Assembly: GCF_040214835.1 (NCBI RefSeq)
Contig: NZ_CP157874.1
Location: 5,606,501-5,670,500 of the forward strand
DNA: 64,000 bases
DNA from: Pseudomonas asiatica
Lineage (GTDB): Bacteria; Pseudomonadota; Gammaproteobacteria; Pseudomonadales; Pseudomonadaceae
Direction of reading: 5' to 3'
Made by a program: the position numbers and the translations under genes. Shown here in pieces: positions 16,589 to 26,999 of the stretch (positions within the stretch are counted from its first letter, which is position 1; every line of letters begins with the position of its first letter). Under the pieces are notes generated by a model. That model was given only the letters and a program-made list of their open reading frames with translations. It made no database searches and had not been told where the DNA came from.

Positions 16589-17482
16589 TCAGGCCGACGC
16601 CGCAACCTGCGCCGGGCGCTTCACCTGTGGCTGCGAAGCATTCGCTGCAGCGCCCTCTTCGATCGCCTGCTGTATCGCCTTGCGACGGCGCTCTTCGGCC
16701 TGGCGGCTGAAGTACCAGACGAAGAAGGTCACCAGCGACACCGACAGCAGGATCAGGCTTGCCACGGCGTTGATCTCCGGCTTCACGCCCAGGCGCACCG
16801 CCGAGAACACTTCCATCGGCAAGGTGGTCGAACCAGGGCCTGACACGAAGCTGGCCAGTACCAGATCATCCAGCGACAGGGCGAACGACATCATGCCGCC
16901 CGCCGCCAGCGACGGCGCGATCATCGGGATGGTGATCAGGAAGAACACCTTCCACGGCTTGGCACCCAGGTCCATCGCCGCTTCCTCGATCGAAAGGTCC
17001 AGCTCACGCAGGCGTGCCGACACCACCACCGCCACATACGCGGCACAGAACGTGGTATGGGCGATCCAGATGGTGACGATGCCGCGCTCCTGCGGCCAGC
17101 CAATCATCTGCGCCATGGCCACGAACAGCAGCAACAGCGACAGGCCGGTGATCACCTCGGGCATTACCAGCGGCGCGGTGACCAGGCCACCGAACAGCGT
17201 GCGGCCCTTGAAGCGGGTAACCCGGGTCAGCACGAACGCCGCCAAGGTACCCAGCGCCACGGCTGCCACCGCCGTGTAGCAGGCGATTTCCAGCGAACGC
17301 ATCACCGAACCCATCAACTGGGTGTTGTCGAGCAGGCCGACGTACCACTTCACCGACCAGCCACCCCATACCGTCACCAGCTTGGAGGCGTTGAACGAGT
17401 AGATCACCAGGATCAGCATCGGCAGGTAGATGAACAGCAAGCCGAGCACCAGCATCAGCTTGGAGAAACTGAAGCGCTTCAT
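16589..17482 (-). CDS. spuH: Polyamine ABC transporter permease SpuH (PotI-like)
   Basis: The second inner-membrane permease of the spermidine/putrescine importer. The 297-aa protein has six membrane segments and the coupling motif EEAAMDLGAKPWKVFFLITIP. The C-terminus carries an Ala/Gln-rich cytoplasmic tail (about 270-297) with no obvious function. It overlaps spuG by 4 bp and is the last gene of the spu operon; a REP element follows. Confidence 0.94.
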   Translation of the reverse strand: MKRFSFSKLMLVLGLLFIYLPMLILVIYSFNASKLVTVWGGWSVKWYVGLLDNTQLMGSVMRSLEIACYTAVAAVALGTLAAFVLTRVTRFKGRTLFGGLVTAPLVMPEVITGLSLLLLFVAMAQMIGWPQERGIVTIWIAHTTFCAAYVAVVVSARLRELDLSIEEAAMDLGAKPWKVFFLITIPMIAPSLAAGGMMSFALSLDDLVLASFVSGPGSTTLPMEVFSAVRLGVKPEINAVASLILLSVSLVTFFVWYFSRQAEERRRKAIQQAIEEGAAANASQPQVKRPAQVAASA

Positions 17483-18399
17483 GCCCTGCCCTCCATTTCT
17501 TTGGCCTGGCTGCGGTTGAACAGCAGGATCGGCACGATCAGGATCGCCAGCATCACCACCGCCAGCGCAGAAGCCACCGGCCAGTCACGGTTGTTGAAGA
17601 ACTCTTGCCACAGCACCTTGCCGATCATGAGGGTTTCCGGGCCGCCAAGCAGTTCAGGGATCACGAACTCGCCCACCACCGGGATGAACACCAGCATGCA
17701 GCCGGCGATGATGCCGTTCTTCGACAGCGGCACGGTGATCTTCCAGAAGCTGTTGAAGGTGCTCGAACCCAGGTCCGAAGCGGCCTCGAGCAGGCTCGGG
17801 TCGTGCTTCACCAGGTTGGCGAACAGCGGCAGGATCATGAACGGCAGGTACGAATAGACCACGCCGATGTACACCGCCAGGTTGGTGTTGAGGATCTGCA
17901 GCGGCTGGTCGATCAACCCGGTCCACAGCAGGAAGCCGTTGAGCAGGCCGTTGTTGCTGAGAATACCCATCCAGGCATAGACGCGGATCAGGATCGCGGT
18001 CCAGGTCGGCATCATGATCAGCAACAGCAGGACCGTCTGGGTTTCCTTCTTGGCGTTGGCAATGGCATAGGCCATCGGGTAGCCGATCAGCAGGCACAGC
18101 AGGGTGCTGAAGAAGGCCATCTTCAGCGAGCCCAGGTAGGCCGAGATATACAGCTCATCCTCGGTCAACAGGCCATAGTTGGCCAGGTTGAGCACCAGCT
18201 GCAGCTTGTCTTCGACGTAGCTGTAGATCTCGGTATACGGCGGGATCGCCACGTCGGCTTCGGCGAAGCTGATCTTCAGCACGATGAAGAACGGCAGCAT
18301 GAAGAACAGGAACAGCCAGATGAACGGCACGCCGATCACCAGGTGCCGCCCCTCCGGGGTAATACGCTGGAAGGCTCGCTTGAGCTTGCGCAGTTTCAT
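17479..18399 (-). CDS. spuG: Polyamine ABC transporter permease SpuG (PotH-like)
   Basis: The first permease subunit, 306 aa from the ATG at 18399 (MKLRKLKRAFQRITPEGRHL), which overlaps the spuF stop by 4 bp. A longer in-frame start would sit inside spuF and is rejected. Six helices and the loop EAASDLGSSTFNSFWKITVP are visible. It pairs with SpuH and receives energy from SpuF. Confidence 0.94.
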   Translation of the reverse strand: MKLRKLKRAFQRITPEGRHLVIGVPFIWLFLFFMLPFFIVLKISFAEADVAIPPYTEIYSYVEDKLQLVLNLANYGLLTEDELYISAYLGSLKMAFFSTLLCLLIGYPMAYAIANAKKETQTVLLLLIMMPTWTAILIRVYAWMGILSNNGLLNGFLLWTGLIDQPLQILNTNLAVYIGVVYSYLPFMILPLFANLVKHDPSLLEAASDLGSSTFNSFWKITVPLSKNGIIAGCMLVFIPVVGEFVIPELLGGPETLMIGKVLWQEFFNNRDWPVASALAVVMLAILIVPILLFNRSQAKEMEGRA

Positions 18400-19538
18400 G
18401 ACCGCAGTACCACGCCGCTGTCGTCTTCCCACCACACGTACACTTCATCGCCCCAGGTCGGGCGGGTGCCCTGGCGCTCGGCGTTGGCGACGAACGACTG
18501 GACGACCTTGCCGCTCGGCAACTCGACGTAGAACACCGAGTGGCCACCCAGGTAGGCAATGTCGTGAACCTTGCCGCGCGACCAGTTGTGCTCGCAGGTC
18601 GGTTGCTGGGTGGTAACCAGCATCTTTTCCGGGCGCAGCGCATAGGTGATGTGCTTGTCTTCCACCGACGTGGTGATGCCGTGGCCGACATAGATCTTGC
18701 GCTCCAGCTCCGGGCTGGCAATGATCGCGTGGCCTTCGGCGTCGTCGACCACTTCACCTTCGAACAGGTTGACGTTGCCGATGAACTCGCACACCAGGCG
18801 GCTGGTAGGCGTCTCGTAGATGTCCACCGGCGAACCGATCTGGGCGATCCAGCCCAGGTGCATGATGGCGATGCGCTGGGCCATGGTCATGGCCTCTTCC
18901 TGGTCGTGGGTCACCATCACGCAGGTCACGCCCACGCGCTCGATGATCTCCACCAGTTCCAGCTGCATCTGCGAACGCAGTTTCTTGTCCAGTGCGCCCA
19001 TCGGTTCGTCGAGCAGCAGCAGCTTGGGGCGCTTGGCCAGCGAGCGGGCCAGGGCCACGCGCTGGCGCTGGCCGCCGGACAGCTGGTGCGGCTTGCGCTT
19101 GGCGTACTGGGTCATGTGCACCAGCTTGAGCATCTCGGCCACGCGGGCGTCGATCTCGGCCTTGGGCATTTTGTCCTGCTGCAGGCCGAAGGCGATGTTC
19201 TGCGCCACGGTCATGTGCGGGAACAGCGCGTAGGACTGGAACATCATGTTGATCGGCCGCTCGTAGGGCGGCATGTCGGTGATGTCGACGCCATCGAGGA
19301 AGATCCGCCCTTCGGTCGGGCGTTCGAAGCCGGCCAGCATGCGCAGCAAGGTGGACTTGCCGGAACCGGAGCCACCCAGCAGGGCGAAGATCTCGCCCTT
19401 GCGGATTTCCAGGGACACATCGTCCACGGCTACCGTTTCGTCGAACTTTTTCGTGACCCGGTCGATCTTGACCAGCACCTGCTTGGGTTGCTGGCCACCC
19501 TCGAGGGCTTTTTTATAGGCACCGGAGGCAACTGCCAT
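18396..19538 (-). CDS. spuF: Polyamine ABC transporter ATP-binding protein SpuF (PotG-like)
   Basis: This 380-aa ATPase drives putrescine/spermidine import. Walker A is GGSGSGKS (about 57-64), the signature is [16 protein letters not shown], Walker B is LLLLDEPMGALD, and the last 130 residues form a TOBE domain as in PotA/PotG. The start at 19538 (MAVASGAYKKALEGG) has a GGGAG site; the track of earlier in-frame codons has none. A 71-bp gap separates it from spuE. Confidence 0.95.
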   Translation of the reverse strand: MAVASGAYKKALEGGQQPKQVLVKIDRVTKKFDETVAVDDVSLEIRKGEIFALLGGSGSGKSTLLRMLAGFERPTEGRIFLDGVDITDMPPYERPINMMFQSYALFPHMTVAQNIAFGLQQDKMPKAEIDARVAEMLKLVHMTQYAKRKPHQLSGGQRQRVALARSLAKRPKLLLLDEPMGALDKKLRSQMQLELVEIIERVGVTCVMVTHDQEEAMTMAQRIAIMHLGWIAQIGSPVDIYETPTSRLVCEFIGNVNLFEGEVVDDAEGHAIIASPELERKIYVGHGITTSVEDKHITYALRPEKMLVTTQQPTCEHNWSRGKVHDIAYLGGHSVFYVELPSGKVVQSFVANAERQGTRPTWGDEVYVWWEDDSGVVLRS

Positions 19539-19609
19539 GAGTGAAACTCCCAACAAGATTTTTGTGCCCGCGAGCCCTGTTCTACAGGTGCCGCCACGGG
19601 CCTGGATTT

Positions 19610-20773
<1,164 letters not shown>

Positions 20774-20820
20774 TTACCTTCGCAGCTTCGATGCCGCAAT
20801 CATCAATTGCCTTTCACTGG

Positions 20821-20848
20821 CTCTGGACCGGGATTCCCCGGCCCAGAG
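20821..20848. other. Hairpin in the spuD-spuE gap
   Basis: ctctggaccggg and cccggcccagag form an 11-12 bp stem with one mismatch and an attc loop, 15 nt after the spuD stop. It has no T tract, so it may protect or pause transcript rather than end it. Confidence 0.5.
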
Positions 20849-20862
20849 GTACCGCATCGGGC

Positions 20863-21960
20863 TTATTTGCCCGACTTGATCTTGGTCCAGCTGCGGGTGA
20901 TCACACGCTGGGCAGACGCTTCAGGCGCAGCGATCGCGTACAGTTGCTTCTTGACTTCAGCTGGCGGATAGATGCTCGGATCGCTGGTGATTTCCTTGTC
21001 CACGAACTGGGTGGCGGCAGCGTTGCCGTTCGGGAAGCGCACGGCGTTGGTGATCTCGGCCATGATTTCCGGCTGCATCAGGAAGTTCATGAACTGGTAG
21101 GCAGCGTCTTTATGCTCGGCATCCTTGGGGATGGCGACCATGTCGTAGAAGGTACCGGCACCTTCCTTCGGAATGACGTAGTCCACCTTGACCTTGTCGC
21201 CGGCTTCGTGGGCACGGGCCTTGGACTGCTCCAGGTCACCCGAATAACCGACGGCTACGCAGATATTGCCGTTGGCCATGTCGCCGATGTACTTGGACGA
21301 GTGGAAGTAGGTGATCGAAGGACGGATCTTGAGGAACAGGTCCTCGGCGGCCTTCAGGTCTTCCTTCTTGGTGCTGTTGCTCGGCAGGCCCAGGTAGTGC
21401 AGCGCAGCTGGCAGCATTTCGGTCGGGGCATCCAGGAAGCTCACGCCGCAGCTCTTGAGCTTGGCGATGTTCTCAGGCTTGAACACCACGTCCCACGAGT
21501 CGATCTTGTCCACGCCCAGCGCGGCCTTGACCTTCTCCGGGTTGTAGCCGATGCCGATCGAGCCCCACATGTACGGGAAGGCGTGCTTGTTGTCCTTGTC
21601 GCTGGCATCGCCAACGGCCTTGAGCAGGTCTGGGTCGAGGTTCTTCCAGTTCGGCAGCTTGGAGCGGTCCAGTTCCTCGTACACGCCAGCCTTGATCTGC
21701 TTGGCCAGGAAGTTGTTCGAAGGCACGACGATGTCATAGCCCGACTTGCCTGCCAGCAGCTTGGCTTCGAGGGTTTCGTTGCTGTCGAAGACGTCGTACT
21801 TGACCTTGATGCCCGACTGTTTCTCGAACTTGGCGATGGTGTCCGGAGCGATGTAGTCCGACCAGTTGTAGACGTTCAACACCTTGTCTTCAGCCTGAAC
21901 AGCGGTAGCCATGGCACCCATCAGGGCGGCGGCCAGCAACGTCTTGCCCATTTTATTCAT
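20863..21960 (-). CDS. spuD: Polyamine-binding periplasmic protein SpuD-like (PotF family)
   Basis: A 365-aa precursor with signal peptide [18 protein letters not shown] (cleavage near VQA-ED). The mature chain starts [20 protein letters not shown] and shares [20 protein letters not shown] and the C-terminal [14 protein letters not shown] with SpuE, so the two arose by tandem duplication. In P. aeruginosa SpuD prefers putrescine. The ATG at 21960 is assumed; an ATG three codons later is possible. A 170-bp gap with two hairpins separates it from spuC. Confidence 0.93.
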   Translation of the reverse strand: MNKMGKTLLAAALMGAMATAVQAEDKVLNVYNWSDYIAPDTIAKFEKQSGIKVKYDVFDSNETLEAKLLAGKSGYDIVVPSNNFLAKQIKAGVYEELDRSKLPNWKNLDPDLLKAVGDASDKDNKHAFPYMWGSIGIGYNPEKVKAALGVDKIDSWDVVFKPENIAKLKSCGVSFLDAPTEMLPAALHYLGLPSNSTKKEDLKAAEDLFLKIRPSITYFHSSKYIGDMANGNICVAVGYSGDLEQSKARAHEAGDKVKVDYVIPKEGAGTFYDMVAIPKDAEHKDAAYQFMNFLMQPEIMAEITNAVRFPNGNAAATQFVDKEITSDPSIYPPAEVKKQLYAIAAPEASAQRVITRSWTKIKSGK

Positions 21961-22029
21961 GCGTAATGCTCCAGAATTTTTTATTTAGCCATCTGTTCAG
22001 CAGCCAGGACCTACGGTGCAGAGCGCGCG

Positions 22030-22097
22030 GCGACTGAAACAGTCGCTAGTCTGGCAAGTTACAAGGCTCTGTATCAAGGAAAGCAGGGCCTTGTAAC
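22030..22097. other. Tandem hairpins in the spuC-spuD gap
   Basis: Hairpin one is gcgactg-aaa-cagtcgc (22030-22046). Hairpin two has perfect 10-bp arms gttacaaggc (22058-22067) and gccttgtaac (22088-22097). Neither is followed by a T run. They could mark an RNA processing or protection point that lets the binding proteins be made in excess. Confidence 0.5.
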
Positions 22098-22130
22098 GAC
22101 TTAATGTCACATCGCTAGCCTAGCAAACTG

Positions 22131-23492
22131 TCAGCGGATCGCTTCGAGCGTCAGATCAAGGCATTTACGTGCCTTTTCCACCAGTTCGTCGATCTCTGCA
22201 TGGCTGATCACCAGCGGCGGCGCAATGATCATGGTGTCACCCACCGCGCGCATGATCAGGCCGTTTTCGAAGCAGAAGGTGCGGCAGATCATGCCCACGC
22301 CCTTGCCTTCGTAACGGCTGCGGGTGGCCTTGTCCTTGACCAGCTCGATCGCGCCGAGCAGACCCAGGCCGCGTACCTCGCCCACCAGAGGGTGGTCCTG
22401 CAGCTCACGCAAACGCTTTTGCAAATAAGGTGCCGCTTCTGTGCGCGCCTTCTCGACGATTTTCTCGTCACGCAGGATGCGCAGGTTTTCCAGGCCCACG
22501 GCGGCCGCTACCGGGTGGCCGGAGTAGGTGAAGCCGTGGTTGAAGTCGCCGCCTTCGCTGAGTACCTGGGCCACGGTGTCACGCACGATCACACCGCCCA
22601 TGGGGATGTAACCGGAAGTCAGGCCCTTGGCGATGGTCATCAGGTCGGGCTTGAGGTCGTAGTAGTCGGAGCCGAACCACTCGCCGGTACGGCCGAAACC
22701 GCAGATCACTTCGTCGGCGACGAACAGGATGTCGTACTTGGCGAGGATCTCCTTCACCTTCGGCCAGTAGGTTTCCGGCGGGATGATCACGCCGCCGGCG
22801 CCCTGGATCGGCTCGGCGATAAAGGCGGCGACGTTGTCTTCGCCGACTTCGAGGATTTTCTGCTCCAGCTGATCGGCCGCCCACAGCCCGAACTCATCCG
22901 GGGTCATGTCGCCGCCTTCGCCAAACCAGTAAGGCTGCGGGATATGCACGATGCCAGGAATCGGCAGGCCGCCCTGCTCGTGCATGCCGCTCATGCCGCC
23001 CAGGCTGGCGCCAGCCACGGTGGAGCCGTGGTAGCCGTTGATGCGGCCGATGATGGTCTGCTTCTGTGGCTTGCCTTTCAGTGCCCAGTAATGGCGGACC
23101 ATGCGCAGCACGGTGTCGTTGCCTTCGGAGCCGGAGCCGGTGAAGAACACATGGGTCATGCCTTGAGGCGCCACGTCGGAGATCGCCTTGGCCAGTTCCA
23201 GCGCAGGCGGGTGGGCAGTCTGGAAGAACAGGTTGTAGTACGGCAGCTCGCGCATCTGCTTTTCTGCCGCCTGCACCAGTTCTTCCCGGCCATAGCCCAC
23301 AGCCACGCACCACAGGCCAGCCATGCCGTCGAGGATCTTGTGCCCCTCGCTATCCCACAAATGCACACCCTGGGCCTTGGTGATGATGCGCGGCCCCTTC
23401 TCCTTCAGCTGCTTGTAGTCGCTGAAGGGCGCGAGGTGATGCTCCCCGCTCAGGGTTTGCCATTCACGGGTTTGCGGGTTGTTGACGCTCAT
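22131..23492 (-). CDS. spuC: Putrescine (polyamine) aminotransferase SpuC
   Basis: This 453-aa class III PLP aminotransferase transfers an amino group from putrescine or related amines to pyruvate, feeding 4-aminobutyrate formation. It shows the cofactor-loop GSGSEGNDT, the Asp region FVADEVICGFGRTG and the Schiff-base Lys in TIAKGLTSGYIPMG. The start at 23492 (MSVNNPQTREW) has a GGAG site; upstream in-frame codons overlap spuB. It follows spuB by 46 bp. Confidence 0.94.
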   Translation of the reverse strand: MSVNNPQTREWQTLSGEHHLAPFSDYKQLKEKGPRIITKAQGVHLWDSEGHKILDGMAGLWCVAVGYGREELVQAAEKQMRELPYYNLFFQTAHPPALELAKAISDVAPQGMTHVFFTGSGSEGNDTVLRMVRHYWALKGKPQKQTIIGRINGYHGSTVAGASLGGMSGMHEQGGLPIPGIVHIPQPYWFGEGGDMTPDEFGLWAADQLEQKILEVGEDNVAAFIAEPIQGAGGVIIPPETYWPKVKEILAKYDILFVADEVICGFGRTGEWFGSDYYDLKPDLMTIAKGLTSGYIPMGGVIVRDTVAQVLSEGGDFNHGFTYSGHPVAAAVGLENLRILRDEKIVEKARTEAAPYLQKRLRELQDHPLVGEVRGLGLLGAIELVKDKATRSRYEGKGVGMICRTFCFENGLIMRAVGDTMIIAPPLVISHAEIDELVEKARKCLDLTLEAIR

Positions 23493-23538
23493 GTGCTTCT
23501 CCGTTGTTCGACAGCCGCGTCCTGCGGCACCAAGTTGA

Positions 23539-24897
23539 TCAGACAGCAAACAGCAGGAACTCACGCTCCCAGGAACTGATGACTCGCTTGAAGTTCTCGT
23601 GCTCGGCGCGCTTGGTGGCGACGTAGCCGGTGATGAACTTCTTGCCCAGGTACTGCACCAGTGCACGGCTGTTTTCCATGCGTTCCAGGGCATCTTCGAT
23701 GGTCAGTGGCAGGCGCAGGTTGCGGCGTTCGTAGCCACGGCCCTGCACCGGCGCGCTGGCGTCGATGCCTTCGACCATGCCGATGTAGCCACACAGCAGG
23801 CTGGCGGCGATGGCCAGGTAAGGGTTGGCGTCGGCGCCTGGCAGGCGGTTCTCGACCCGGCGGCTTTGCGGGCCGGCGTCCGGCACGCGCAGGCCGACGG
23901 TACGGTTTTCCTCGCCCCATTCCACGTTCACCGGCGCCGAGGTGTCGGGCAGGAAGCGGCGGAACGAGTTGACGTTGGGGGCGAACAGCGGCAACGCCTC
24001 GGGGATGAACTTCTGCAGGCCACCGATGTGGTGCAGGAACAGTTCGCTCATGCTGCCGTCGTCGTTGCTGAAGATGTTCTTGCCGGTGGCCACGTCGACC
24101 ACGCTCTGGTGCAGGTGCATGGCACTGCCTGGCTCGCCGGTCATGGGCTTGGCCATGAAGGTGGCGGCCACATTGTGCTTGAGCGCGGCCTCGCGCATGG
24201 TGCGCTTGAACACCAGGATCTGGTCGGCCAGGTGCAGGGCGTTGCCATGACGGAAGTTGATCTCCATCTGCGCCGTGCCGTCTTCATGGATCAGCGTGTC
24301 GAGGTCCAGCTGCTGCAGTTCGCACCAGTCGTAGACGTCTTCGAACAGCGGGTCGAATTCGTTGGCGGCTTCGATCGAGAACGACTGACGGCCGGTTTCC
24401 GGGCGGCCCGAACGGCCTACCGGGGGCTGCAGCGGGAAGTCCGGGTCTTCGCTGCGCTTGGTCAGGTAGAACTCCATCTCCGGCGCGACGATCGGCTGCC
24501 AGCCCTTGTCGGCGTATAGCTTGAGGACTTTCTTCAGCACGTTGCGCGGCGACAGTTCGACCGGGTTGCCCTTCTTGTCGTAGGTGTCGTGGATCACCTG
24601 GGCGGTCGGCTCGATGGCCCATGGCACCAGGAACACGGCGTTCTCGTCGGGGCGGCAGATCATGTCGATGTCCGCCGGGTCCAGCAGTTCGTAATAGATG
24701 TCGTCGTCGACGTAGTCGCCGGTCACGGTCTGCAGCAGCACGCTCTCGGGCAGGCGCATGCCTTTTTCGGCGATGAACTTGTTGGTAGGCGAAATCTTGC
24801 CGCGCGTGATGCCGGTCAGGTCACTGATCATGCATTCGACTTCGGTGATCTTGTGCTCTTTCAACCAATCGGTGAGCTGGTCGAGGTTGTTACTCAT
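23539..24897 (-). CDS. spuB: Glutamate-polyamine ligase SpuB (glutamine synthetase-like)
   Basis: A 452-aa GS-fold ligase that attaches glutamate to polyamines (gamma-glutamylation), the first step of one catabolic route. Family marks include the N-terminal beta-grasp with ECMISDLTGITRGK, VAPEMEFYL, the metal motif EDGTAQMEINF and ENRTVGLRVP with RVENRLPGADANPYLAIA. It heads the minus-strand spuBCDEFGH set and is divergent from its paralogue spuI. No spuA (gamma-glutamyl hydrolase) gene lies in this cluster, unlike P. aeruginosa. Confidence 0.92.
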   Translation of the reverse strand: MSNNLDQLTDWLKEHKITEVECMISDLTGITRGKISPTNKFIAEKGMRLPESVLLQTVTGDYVDDDIYYELLDPADIDMICRPDENAVFLVPWAIEPTAQVIHDTYDKKGNPVELSPRNVLKKVLKLYADKGWQPIVAPEMEFYLTKRSEDPDFPLQPPVGRSGRPETGRQSFSIEAANEFDPLFEDVYDWCELQQLDLDTLIHEDGTAQMEINFRHGNALHLADQILVFKRTMREAALKHNVAATFMAKPMTGEPGSAMHLHQSVVDVATGKNIFSNDDGSMSELFLHHIGGLQKFIPEALPLFAPNVNSFRRFLPDTSAPVNVEWGEENRTVGLRVPDAGPQSRRVENRLPGADANPYLAIAASLLCGYIGMVEGIDASAPVQGRGYERRNLRLPLTIEDALERMENSRALVQYLGKKFITGYVATKRAEHENFKRVISSWEREFLLFAV

Positions 24898-25471
24898 AAA
24901 TACCTCAGGAGGTAAGGTGGTCCGCGCACTGATTCTGGATGGAGTACATTGCTAAAGCAAAAACCCCCGCGCAGAGCCGCAGTGGATACACTGAAAACAA
25001 GTGTGTCCGTAATGAGTTCGAAAGGCAGGAAGACGAAACGAAGGGCGGCAAGCCGCTGCGAGGGCAGGTCCGGGAGCACCAAACGTCAATTATTGCGGCC
25101 AGGGCGGCCACGCCGTTGACGAAGCTTGCAAAAATGACGGATGTACCCGATGGCACTGCGCAGGCAGTACTTTCAGGTCTCGGCAAGCGGACCATGTGAC
25201 CCTCGTATTATTGTGTTCTGGGTTGAGACCGAGCTTAGCCTTGTTCATTTTTTTACACAACACCTCCGTAAAAAATAAAACACGGCTGGTCGGAGATAGC
25301 CCTTTGCGAGGGAAATAGCGGATAATGGCTTGCCCCGATATGCAGCAAATCTGCCGTCGATGTGCCATTTCAGGGCATCATGGGGTTGGCTTGACATCAG
25401 TTTGTCTTTTCGATTGACTGGTCTTGCAAGCCCCCCTTGATTGATATTTTTAACAACAAAGGTGTTGCATC
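24898..25471. promoter_or_regulatory. Divergent spuB/spuI control region
   Basis: A 574-bp gene-free interval that must hold both promoters. Near spuB there is a small dyad, cagtggatacactg (24980-24993). Near spuI a ttgaca (25391-25396) could be a -35 box, but no good -10 follows at the right distance and no clear -24/-12 promoter is seen. The middle shows nothing recognisable; short frames there look non-coding. Confidence 0.5.
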
Positions 25472-26848
25472 ATGTCGGTACCCCCGCGTGCCGTTCAGCT
25501 TAACGAAGCGAACGCGTTCCTTAAGGAACATCCTGAGGTTCTCTACGTTGACCTTCTGATTGCAGATATGAATGGTGTGGTGCGTGGCAAGCGCATAGAG
25601 CGCACCAGCCTCCACAAGGTTTACGAGAAAGGCATCAACCTGCCTGCCTCCCTCTTCGCCCTGGACATCAACGGTTCCACCGTTGAAAGCACCGGGCTGG
25701 GCCTGGACATCGGCGATGCTGACCGCATCTGCTATCCAATCCCTGACACCCTCTGTAACGAGCCGTGGCAAAAGCGCCCTACCGCTCAGCTGCTGATGAC
25801 CATGCACGAGCTCGAAGGCGAGCCGTTCTTCGCCGACCCGCGTGAAGTGCTGCGTCAGGTGGTGAGCAAGTTCGACGAACTGGGCCTGACCATCTGTGCC
25901 GCGTTCGAGCTGGAGTTCTACCTGATCGACCAGGAGAACGTGAACGGTCGCCCGCAGCCACCGCGCTCGCCAATTTCGGGCAAGCGCCCGCAGTCGACCC
26001 AGGTGTACCTGATCGACGACCTCGACGAATACGCCGACTGCCTGCAGGACATCCTGGAAGGCGCGAAGGAGCAAGGCATCCCGGCCGACGCCATCGTCAA
26101 GGAAAGCGCCCCGGCGCAGTTCGAAGTCAACCTGCACCACGTGGCCGACCCGCTCAAGGCCTGCGACTATGCAGTACTGCTCAAGCGGTTGATCAAGAAC
26201 ATCGCCTACGACCATGAAATGGACACCACCTTCATGGCCAAGCCCTACCCGGGCCAGGCAGGGAACGGCCTGCATGTACACATTTCCGTGCTGGACAAAG
26301 ATGGCAACAACATCTTCACCAGCGAGGATCCCGAGCAGAACGCCGCGCTACGTCACGCTGTCGGCGGTGTGCTCGAGACCCTGCCCGCGTCCATGGCGTT
26401 CCTTTGCCCGAACGTCAACTCGTACCGCCGCTTCGGCGCGCAGTTCTATGTACCGAACGCGCCAAGCTGGGGCCTGGACAACCGCACCGTGGCCCTGCGC
26501 GTGCCGACCGGCTCGCCGGACGCCGTACGCATCGAGCACCGCGTGGCCGGTGCCGACGCCAACCCGTACCTGATGATGGCCGCCGTACTGGCCGGCGTGC
26601 ACCATGGCCTGACCAACAAGGTAGAGCCGGGTGAGCCGATCGAAGGCAACTCGTACGAGCAGCTGGAGCAGAGCCTGCCGAACAACCTGCGCGATGCCCT
26701 GCGCGAGCTGGACGACAGCGAGATCCTGAACAAGTACATCGATCCGAAGTACATCGACATCTTCGTCGCGTGCAAGGAGAGCGAGCTGGAGGAGTTCGAG
26801 CACTCGATCTCCGACCTCGAGTACAACTGGTACCTGCATACCGTGTAA
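25472..26848 (+). CDS. spuI: Glutamate-polyamine ligase SpuI (glutamine synthetase-like)
   Basis: A 458-aa paralogue of SpuB. It has the GS beta-grasp segment (VDLLIADMNGVVRGKRIERT), CAAFELEFYLI, ESAPAQFEVNLHH for metal binding and RIEHRVAGADANPYLMMA near the end. In P. aeruginosa SpuI glutamylates putrescine and related amines. It is divergent from the spuB operon and monocistronic, ending at a strong terminator. The acidic C-terminus (ELEEFEHSISDLEYNW) is typical. Confidence 0.93.
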   Translation: MSVPPRAVQLNEANAFLKEHPEVLYVDLLIADMNGVVRGKRIERTSLHKVYEKGINLPASLFALDINGSTVESTGLGLDIGDADRICYPIPDTLCNEPWQKRPTAQLLMTMHELEGEPFFADPREVLRQVVSKFDELGLTICAAFELEFYLIDQENVNGRPQPPRSPISGKRPQSTQVYLIDDLDEYADCLQDILEGAKEQGIPADAIVKESAPAQFEVNLHHVADPLKACDYAVLLKRLIKNIAYDHEMDTTFMAKPYPGQAGNGLHVHISVLDKDGNNIFTSEDPEQNAALRHAVGGVLETLPASMAFLCPNVNSYRRFGAQFYVPNAPSWGLDNRTVALRVPTGSPDAVRIEHRVAGADANPYLMMAAVLAGVHHGLTNKVEPGEPIEGNSYEQLEQSLPNNLRDALRELDDSEILNKYIDPKYIDIFVACKESELEEFEHSISDLEYNWYLHTV

Positions 26849-26853
26849 ACGAA

Positions 26854-26877
26854 AACGCCGCCCACAAGGGCGGCGTT
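26854..26877 (+). terminator. Rho-independent terminator of spuI
   Basis: aacgccgccc-acaa-gggcggcgtt is a perfect 10-bp stem with a 4-nt loop followed by cttgtt, starting 6 nt after the stop codon. Confidence 0.85.
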
Positions 26878-26902
26878 CTTGTTCGAGATCGGTGTCGCCT
26901 GC

Positions 26903-26989
26903 TTCGCGGGTAAACCCGCTCCCACAGGGACCGCGCCGGCCTCAGGTCCGGTGAAGATCCTGTGGGAGCGGGTTCACCCGCGAAGAGGC
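26903..26989. repeat. REP pair, family A, between spuI and argA
   Basis: ttcgcgggtaaacccgctcc and tgtgggagcgggttcacccg in facing orientation with a 45-bp spacer. Confidence 0.9.
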
Positions 26990-26999
26990 CAGTACAGGT

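Noticed and set aside
24898..25471. Sigma-54 promoter for spuI or spuB
   Set aside because: No GG-N10-GC pair with the surrounding consensus was found at a suitable distance from either start.
25397..26281. Minus-strand frame opposite spuI
   Set aside because: Shadow of the spuI coding sequence; it shows no family marks.
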